Source of the DNA: Gallionella sp.
GTDB lineage: Bacteria; Pseudomonadota; Gammaproteobacteria; Burkholderiales; Gallionellaceae
Length of the DNA: 10,643 bases
Direction of reading: 5' to 3'
Assembly: GCA_024654105.1 (NCBI GenBank)
Contig: JANLID010000227.1
Location: 1-10,643, forward strand
Each line of letters starts with the position of its first letter. Within the stretch, counting starts at the first letter, position 1. The position numbers were made by a program, and so were the translations under genes. Below, one piece after another: positions 9,845-10,643 of the stretch. The notes beneath the pieces were generated by a model. It saw nothing but the letters and a program-made list of their open reading frames with translations. It ran no database searches and was not told the origin of the DNA.

Positions 9845-10643
9845 CTAGAAGCCGAACAGGCCTTTCAGTTTTTTTGCGCTGTCGATTACCGCGTCGGCCG
9901 GGTTGTTGGCACCGGATGACGATTTGCCGGATGACGACTTTTCGGAGGCCGTTCCAGCGTCTTCGTCTTCATCACCGCCCTCTTTTCCGCTGAGGCAGCG
10001 GGACAAATCTTCATGCGCGGTATAGCTGCGGCCCTCGCATTCCTTCTTGCGCATCGCCGCACGATAGGCCTTTGCTTCTGCCGGGCAGTGCGGTGTCAGC
10101 GTGCGGTAATTCTTGCCGTTGAGCGTCTTGCAGATGGATTGGGTGGTGGCAGACATGTCCAGTCCGCATGACTTGGCGATCGAGGTGCTGCCGGTCGGGA
10201 GGTGCTGCTCGCGCATGGCCAGCGTGCTGTACACCTCTGCATCTTTGCCTGCGTCCTTGCGCACCGCATCACAGACAATCTTCGACTTGCCCGGGCACAT
10301 GGAATCCTTGGCGAGGAACATGTCGGCCATGTTGATCAGATCCCGCGTGCTGCGCCCGGATGTCTCGCAGGATTTGGCGATCTGCTTCTGCGCTGCCGCC
10401 ATCTCCGGGCTGGGTTGCGACGAGTCGCAGGCCGGGCCGATGCGCTTGCCGCGGTAGGTGGTGTTCATGTTCACTGCTTCGCCGTCCGAGGTGCCGGAGA
10501 GGCGCATTGCGCCCTGATAGCTGTCCGGGGTGCTGGTGATCTCACCGGTGCCGTTCATCACCTCGCCGTCGCGGGTGCAGCGCACCTTATACGAGGTCTT
10601 GTTGCCGGAGACTTTGACGTCGGAAATCTGGCAATCCTTGTCC
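9845..10643 (-). CDS. DUF3617-type protein with Cys-rich C-terminal extension (partial, 5' end outside window)
   Basis: The frame is open from the window edge (first full codon at 10642-10640) to a TAG at 9847-9845, giving 265 visible residues. The true start lies beyond the window; an internal GTG at 10585 is not a credible start because the domain continues upstream of it. The first 75 or so residues (DCQISDVKVSGN..., YKVRCTRDG, a Gly-Thr-Gly-rich strand, then TTYRGKRIGPAC) match the pattern of DUF3617, a family of unknown function usually exported. After it comes an extension of about 190 residues with nine more cysteines (counting the domain-closing one), spaced as in a disulfide-bonded helical fold, then an acidic and serine/glycine-rich linker (GGDEDEDAG, SSSGKSSSG) and a short end KKLKGLFGF. 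Periplasmic location is inferred. No function is known. Confidence 0.75.
   Translation of the reverse strand, partial: DKDCQISDVKVSGNKTSYKVRCTRDGEVMNGTGEITSTPDSYQGAMRLSGTSDGEAVNMNTTYRGKRIGPACDSSQPSPEMAAAQKQIAKSCETSGRSTRDLINMADMFLAKDSMCPGKSKIVCDAVRKDAGKDAEVYSTLAMREQHLPTGSTSIAKSCGLDMSATTQSICKTLNGKNYRTLTPHCPAEAKAYRAAMRKKECEGRSYTAHEDLSRCLSGKEGGDEDEDAGTASEKSSSGKSSSGANNPADAVIDSAKKLKGLFGF
9912..9941 (-). repeat. 15-bp tandem repeat encoding Ser-Ser-Gly-Lys linker
   Basis: Two adjacent 15-bp units on the plus strand, CCGGATGACGATTTG and CCGGATGACGACTTT, differ at two positions. On the coding strand they give the SSSGKSSSG linker of the DUF3617-type protein. In-frame units of this kind can gain or lose copies by slippage, changing linker length. 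Confidence 0.7.

Larger units (their letters stand above)
9663..9862 (-). repeat. 16-bp direct repeat flanking the REP pair (copies at 9663-9678 and 9847-9862)
   Basis: AGAAGCCGAGCAGGCC at 9663-9678 and AGAAGCCGAACAGGCC at 9847-9862 match at 15 of 16 positions. In the downstream copy, read on the minus strand, the bases encode G-L-L-G-F followed by TGA. The upstream copy is the real end of the DUF3617-type gene, G-L-F-G-F and TAG. The first copy thus looks like the leftover end of a related gene, or a duplicated gene end, on the far side of the REP cluster. Confidence 0.6.

Noticed and set aside
10583..10585. An internal GTG as the start of the DUF3617-type gene.
   Set aside because: The same frame continues 19 codons upstream to the window edge with residues that fit the domain (D-C-Q-I-S-D-V-K-V-S-G-N), so the gene is simply cut by the edge.

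Overview
The window reads as ordinary chromosomal DNA of a betaproteobacterium. The GltB, GltD and HemE proteins are of proteobacterial type, and a gltB-gltD-hemE order fits the Nitrosomonadales/Gallionellaceae side of that class. The placement is inference from gene order and protein flavour, not a search. All six recognised genes lie on the minus strand, so the direction of reading is from high to low coordinates.

Layout in transcription order. (1) 10643-9845: the 3' part of a gene for a DUF3617-type protein with a long cysteine-rich C-terminal extension; its 5' end lies outside the window. (2) 9844-9658: a 187-bp gap filled with structure: two REP-like hairpins in opposite orientation, a perfect hairpin between them, and a 16-bp direct repeat of the end of the upstream gene. 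(3) 9657-8860: an exported D-Ala-D-Ala peptidase. It overlaps by 20 bp (4) 8879-7476: a polytopic membrane protein resembling the TMTC/PMT-like GT-C glycosyltransferases, with one C-terminal TPR. (5) 7475-7318: a 158-bp gap with a plausible sigma70 promoter and an 8-bp inverted repeat. (6) 7317-1202: gltB and gltD, the two subunits of NADPH-dependent glutamate synthase, joined by a TAATG overlap. (7) 1187-123: hemE, uroporphyrinogen decarboxylase, 14 bp behind gltD. (8) 122-1: a non-coding end with an 18-bp perfect palindrome.

The gltB-gltD-hemE block looks like one transcription unit. It makes glutamate, which is also the carbon source of the C5 route to haem, and carries one late haem-pathway step. 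The peptidase and TMTC-like genes form a second, envelope-related pair. No phage, CRISPR, transposase, tRNA or rRNA gene was seen. The parts most worth a second look are the repeat-rich gap at 9658-9862, the extended DUF3617 protein, the TMTC-like gene coupled to a peptidoglycan peptidase, and the palindrome after hemE. I found no convincing new multi-gene system.
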